Source: Spongiibacteraceae bacterium (lineage in GTDB: Bacteria > Pseudomonadota > Gammaproteobacteria > Pseudomonadales > PIVM01). From it: a DNA stretch of 5,429 nucleotides. Location: assembly GCA_030618505.1 (NCBI GenBank), contig JAUXDF010000238.1, positions 1 through 5,429 of the forward strand. Direction: 5' to 3'. This document shows positions 5,126 through 5,429 of this stretch, piece after piece (the first letter of the stretch is position 1; every line of letters begins with the position of its first letter). Position numbers and translations under genes: made by a program. The notes below the pieces were generated by a model, which was given only the letters and a program-made list of their open reading frames with translations, ran no database searches and was not told the DNA's origin.

Positions 5126-5429
5126 ATGAGTGGAAATAAACAAATAAAAGCATCTGATCTACCTTACCGGCCAATACCAATTAAAATAATAAATGGCAGG
5201 GGCAGACTGTTGAATACAATAGGTATTGAACCGGTCAAACTGGATCGAGATGTCTTTATCGCCAAAGCGAAAAAGAAAACTGGTTTCAGCGATTTTGACG
5301 ATGAGGATTACCTTGAAGGCCTTGATCGATTAATTCGCTCACTCAAAGAGGAAGCTGAGCTTACGTTTTTGGGGAAGGTAGTCGCTTCCGGTACTATCGT
5401 GGACGATCTAGCTCATAGGCTTGAAGTTA
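5126..5429 (+). CDS. Sulfotransferase-like protein, N-terminal part (cut by window end)
   Basis: An open frame of 101 codons runs off the window. The start ATG is backed by AAGGAG (5113-5118), seven bases upstream. The visible part is the helical N-terminal region: LDRDVFIAKAKKKTGFSDFD (39-58), YLEGLDRLIRSLKEEAELTF (62-81), then LGKVVASGTI and LAHRLEV. This pattern (a helix with A-x-x-x-TG-hydrophobic-x-DF, then an acidic amphipathic helix and a leucine-rich segment ending in RL) matches what I recall of bacterial sulfotransferase-family proteins (Sulfotransfer_3 type). In those, the PAPS-binding PRTGTT-like loop follows within about 20-40 residues. That diagnostic loop lies outside the window, so the call rests on the N-terminal region only. 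The expected role is transfer of sulfate from PAPS to a small hydroxylated molecule. The gene diverges from the luciferase-like oxidoreductase gene. Confidence 0.65.
   Translation, partial: MSGNKQIKASDLPYRPIPIKIINGRGRLLNTIGIEPVKLDRDVFIAKAKKKTGFSDFDDEDYLEGLDRLIRSLKEEAELTFLGKVVASGTIVDDLAHRLEV

Overview
The window looks like a chromosomal segment of a marine-type gammaproteobacterium. The evidence is family content recalled from memory: the 3' end of a CysK-type cysteine synthase, a membrane-anchored VWA protein of a kind common next to housekeeping genes in Pseudomonas-, Marinobacter- and Cellvibrio-like genomes, a luciferase-like flavin oxidoreductase, and the start of a sulfotransferase. The last two are frequent in Halieaceae/Spongiibacteraceae-type bacteria. 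No phylogenetic search was possible, so the placement is an inference.

Layout. Positions 1-141 (+) hold the last 46 codons of cysK. A convergent gap of about 250 bp follows and contains a strong 72-nt hairpin (260-331). Positions 395-2521 (-) encode a 708-residue protein with a signal peptide, an extracytoplasmic VWA domain with a complete MIDAS metal site, one C-terminal membrane helix and a very acidic cytoplasmic tail. Upstream of it on the same strand, across a 342-bp gap filled by a CCCTCTCC-type palindromic repeat, lies a 115-residue multi-helix membrane protein with a GTG start (2864-3211). Positions 3303-3501 hold a small mobile element: a 177-bp MITE-like insert with about 18-bp terminal inverted repeats and a perfect 11-bp flanking duplication, carrying another copy of the CCCTCTCC repeat pair. 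Positions 3659-4606 (-) encode a luciferase-like monooxygenase/reductase. A 519-bp divergent intergenic region follows and contains a fossil N-terminus of a REP-associated (Y1/IS200-like) transposase at 4801-4890 (-). Positions 5126-5429 (+) are the N-terminal 101 codons of a sulfotransferase-like gene cut by the window end.

How the genes may work together. The VWA protein and the 115-aa membrane protein are co-oriented and could form a cell-envelope unit, but no function can be assigned beyond metal-dependent protein binding by the VWA fold. The luciferase-like gene and the sulfotransferase are divergently arranged and could share regulation. I saw no toxin-antitoxin, CRISPR, phage or defence system, and no RNA gene. 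The most informative signals are the non-coding ones: the repeat and mobile elements, the transposase fossil and the strand-polarised long hairpin.
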